From the NCBI GenBank assembly GCA_934661165.1, contig CAKUJB010000007.1, positions 1 through 33,452 of the forward strand: a stretch of 33,452 nt of DNA, given 5' to 3'. Origin of the DNA: an uncultured Microbacteriaceae bacterium (lineage in GTDB: Bacteria > Actinomycetota > Actinomycetes > Actinomycetales > Microbacteriaceae). The position numbers and the translations under genes are program-made. Below are positions 31,776 through 33,452 of this stretch, piece by piece. Under the pieces are notes generated by a model. It did not search any database. It saw only the letters and a program-made list of their open reading frames with translations, and was not told where the DNA came from. Each line of letters starts with the position of its first letter. Position 1 is the first letter of the stretch.

Positions 31776-33200
31776 GTGATCAACGTCGCCGACGGCATCG
31801 TGCGACTCGGCGTGCTCGCGGAATCCGCGCCCGTCGCCCGGCTCGCCGCGGCGTTCGAGGCCGCCGGCCATGAGATCGCCCTCGTCGGCGGGCCGGTCCG
31901 CGACGCATTCCTCGGCCGGGACACGAGCGACCTCGACTTCACGTCCTCGGCCCGCCCGGACGAGCTGCTCGCCGTCATGACCCCCTTGGCGACCGCCGTC
32001 TGGGACGTCGGCCGCGACTTCGGCACGATCGCCGCCCGCATCGACGGCCGCGACGTCGAGGTGACGACGTACCGGGCGGACGCGTACGACGGCGTCACGC
32101 GGAAGCCGGTCGTCGCATTCGGCGATGCCCTCGAGGGCGACCTCGCACGGCGGGACTTCACGGTGAACGCGATGGCGCTGCGGCTCCCGGACCGTGTCCT
32201 CGTCGACCCGCGCGGCGGTCTCGAGGACCTGCTCGCCGGCATGCTCGACACCCCGGTCGACCCCGCGGTGTCCTTCGGCGACGACCCGCTGCGGATGATG
32301 CGGGCCGCGCGGTTCACCGCGCAGCTCGGCTTCCGGGTGCACGAGCGCGTCGCCGCCGCGATGGCCGCGCTCGCGGGCTCGCTCGAGATCGTCTCGGCCG
32401 AACGCATCGCCGACGAGCTCACCAAGCTGCTGCGATCCGACGATCCGGTCCGGGGCATTCGTCTCCTCGTCGACAGCGGACTCGCCGACCTCGTCATCCC
32501 CGAGGTGCCGGCGCTCCGGCTCGAGTCCGACGAGCACGCGCACCACAAGGACGTCTACGAGCACACGCTCACCGTCGTGCAGCAGGCCGTCGAGCTCGAG
32601 CGCGCGCGCGGCGTCCTCGACTCGCCCGACCTCGTCGTGCGGCTCGCGGCGCTCCTCCACGACGTCGGCAAGCCTGCGACGAAGCGGGTCGAGGGCCGGA
32701 CCGTGAGCTTCCACCACCACGACGTCGTCGGGGCGAAGCTCGCGGCGAAGCGGCTGCGGGCGCTGCGCTTCGACAACGACACCGTGAAGTCGGTGTCGCG
32801 GCTCGTCGAGCTCCACCTCCGCTTCTTCGGCTACTCGGAGCAGCAGTGGACGGACTCGGCCGTGCGCCGCTACGTCCGCGACGCCGGCGACGAGCTCGAG
32901 CGGCTCCACATCCTCACGCGCGCCGACGTGACGACGCGCAACCGGCGCAAGGCCGAGCGGCTCGAGTGGGCGTACGACGACCTCGAGGCGCGCATCGCCG
33001 AGCTGCAGGAGGCCGAGGACCTCGCGGCGGTGCGTCCCGACCTCGACGGCGAGGCGATCATGCGCATCCTCGAGCTGCGGCCCGGCCGCGAGGTCGGCGA
33101 GGCGTACCGCTACCTCCTCGAGCTGCGGCTCGACGAGGGGCCGCTCGGCGCCGAGGAGGCCGAGCGGCGTCTGCGCGAGTGGTGGGCCGCGCGGGGCTGA
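31776..33200 (+). CDS. cca: tRNA nucleotidyltransferase/poly(A) polymerase family (CCA-adding enzyme)
   Basis: Class II nucleotidyltransferase with HD domain, 474 residues; adds or repairs the tRNA 3' CCA end. The head domain has LVGGPVRDAFLGRDTSDLDF with catalytic D52 and D54, then RRDFTVNAMAL. It is followed by DDPLRMMRAARFTAQLGF and the C-terminal HD motif LLHDVGKP (H295, D296). The start is uncertain: I use the GTG at 31776; a GTG at 31800 is also possible. It is divergent from murJ across only 54 nt with weak ribosome sites on both sides, so leaderless messages are likely. The murJ-pcnA neighbourhood is standard near actinobacterial origins. Confidence 0.94.
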   Translation: MINVADGIVRLGVLAESAPVARLAAAFEAAGHEIALVGGPVRDAFLGRDTSDLDFTSSARPDELLAVMTPLATAVWDVGRDFGTIAARIDGRDVEVTTYRADAYDGVTRKPVVAFGDALEGDLARRDFTVNAMALRLPDRVLVDPRGGLEDLLAGMLDTPVDPAVSFGDDPLRMMRAARFTAQLGFRVHERVAAAMAALAGSLEIVSAERIADELTKLLRSDDPVRGIRLLVDSGLADLVIPEVPALRLESDEHAHHKDVYEHTLTVVQQAVELERARGVLDSPDLVVRLAALLHDVGKPATKRVEGRTVSFHHHDVVGAKLAAKRLRALRFDNDTVKSVSRLVELHLRFFGYSEQQWTDSAVRRYVRDAGDELERLHILTRADVTTRNRRKAERLEWAYDDLEARIAELQEAEDLAAVRPDLDGEAIMRILELRPGREVGEAYRYLLELRLDEGPLGAEEAERRLREWWAARG

Positions 33201-33227
33201 GGCTGGGGGCAGGCCGGGCTGACCCGG

Positions 33228-33278
33228 CCGTCGGCAGGAATGCGCGGACCCGCCCGTCGGCAGGAATGCGCGGACCCG
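33228..33278. repeat. 26-bp tandem duplication after the CCA gene
   Basis: Two adjacent copies of a 25-bp unit beginning CCGTCGGCAGGAATGCG (33228-33252 and 33254-33278), separated by one base. Each contains GAATGCGCGG, a 10-mer that also occurs at 13359 and 26364, both at gene ends. There are no spacers of CRISPR size. Confidence 0.75.
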
Positions 33279-33280
33279 GC

Positions 33281-33350
33281 CGGGTGCTGGGATTCCCCCC
33301 GGGCGCTGGGATTCGCAGCCCTGACCCCAGCATTCGGGCAGGATCCCAGC
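33281..33350. repeat. 65-bp double-dyad repeat element, copy 2
   Basis: Same design as the copy at 26286-26355. Forward boxes GCTGGGATT are at 33286 and 33305 (19 bp apart); reverse boxes end at 33331 and 33350 (19 bp apart). The overall length is again 65 bp. The 16-mer CGGGTGCTGGGATTCC is shared exactly with copy 1. Spacers between boxes differ. It follows the tandem duplication and lies in the gap after the CCA gene. Confidence 0.8.
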
Positions 33351-33452
33351 GCCGCGCGGCGCGGTCGAGCTCAGGTCCCAGGCGCCCGGGCGCGACCTCG
33401 GGGGTCGAGGCTCGATTCCTCCACAGGGGCTTGGCCACGGCACGTCATCCAC

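Noticed and set aside
33228..33278. Possible CRISPR array
   Set aside because: Only two directly adjacent copies with a one-base gap, no spacers, and no cas genes in the window.
33395..33430. T-arm-like sequence (GGCTCGATTCC) suggesting a tRNA
   Set aside because: No cloverleaf, anticodon arm or acceptor stem could be assembled around it.
30075..33452. Minus-strand open frame of 1,125 codons extending upstream of murJ
   Set aside because: Homology begins only at the MurJ start (31721). The remainder is the antisense of the CCA gene, kept open by high G+C, and shows Arg/Glu/Val-rich shadow composition.

Overview
The window is the chromosomal replication-origin region of a high-G+C actinobacterium. 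By eye G+C is roughly 70 percent, with GAG/CTC-biased codons. Gene order (gyrB, a DUF721/DciA gene, recF, dnaN, oriC, dnaA, then divergent rpmH-rnpA-yidD-yidC-jag-rsmG-parA-parB, and further on trxA-trxB-murJ-pcnA) is the layout of Micrococcales. I would guess Microbacteriaceae, but the family is not proven from sequence alone.

Layout. (1) 1-4920, minus strand: dnaA, oriC with clustered DnaA boxes, dnaN, recF, a DUF721 gene and the first 68 codons of gyrB. (2) 4928-5032: divergent dnaA and rpmH promoters flanking one perfect DnaA box. dnaA looks leaderless, starting at the GTG at 4920. (3) 5115-7452, plus strand: rpmH, rnpA, yidD, yidC and the KH/R3H gene jag (khpB), largely translationally coupled, converging on a small DUF1304 membrane protein gene. 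(4) 7913-12007: three parS-like sites, rsmG, a frameshifted short-chain dehydrogenase gene, a small membrane ORF, an inverted pair of palindromic repeats, then parA and parB.

(5) 12106-26260: an accessory catabolic block of 12 genes that has nothing to do with chromosome maintenance. A LysR regulator and a mandelate-racemase-type enolase-superfamily enzyme read leftward. A ten-gene run reads rightward: D-2-hydroxyacid dehydrogenase, NtaA/SnaA-type flavin monooxygenase, GMC oxidoreductase, aldehyde dehydrogenase, a lipoprotein solute-binding protein of the NMT1/SsuA type, two permeases, an ATPase, and two tandem MmgE/PrpD-family proteins. A plausible scheme is import of a small acid, oxidative cleavage by the monooxygenase, oxidation of an alcohol to an aldehyde to an acid, and dehydration, epimerisation or reduction of the resulting hydroxyacids. 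The substrate cannot be read from the sequence. This is the best candidate here for an undescribed system.

(6) 26289-28638: a 65-bp double-dyad element followed by convergent ddl and an aminotransferase gene. (7) 28704-33200: trxA, trxB and murJ on minus, pcnA/CCA on plus. After pcnA come a 26-bp tandem duplication and a second copy of the 65-bp double-dyad element. No rRNA, tRNA, CRISPR array or recognisable insertion sequence was found.
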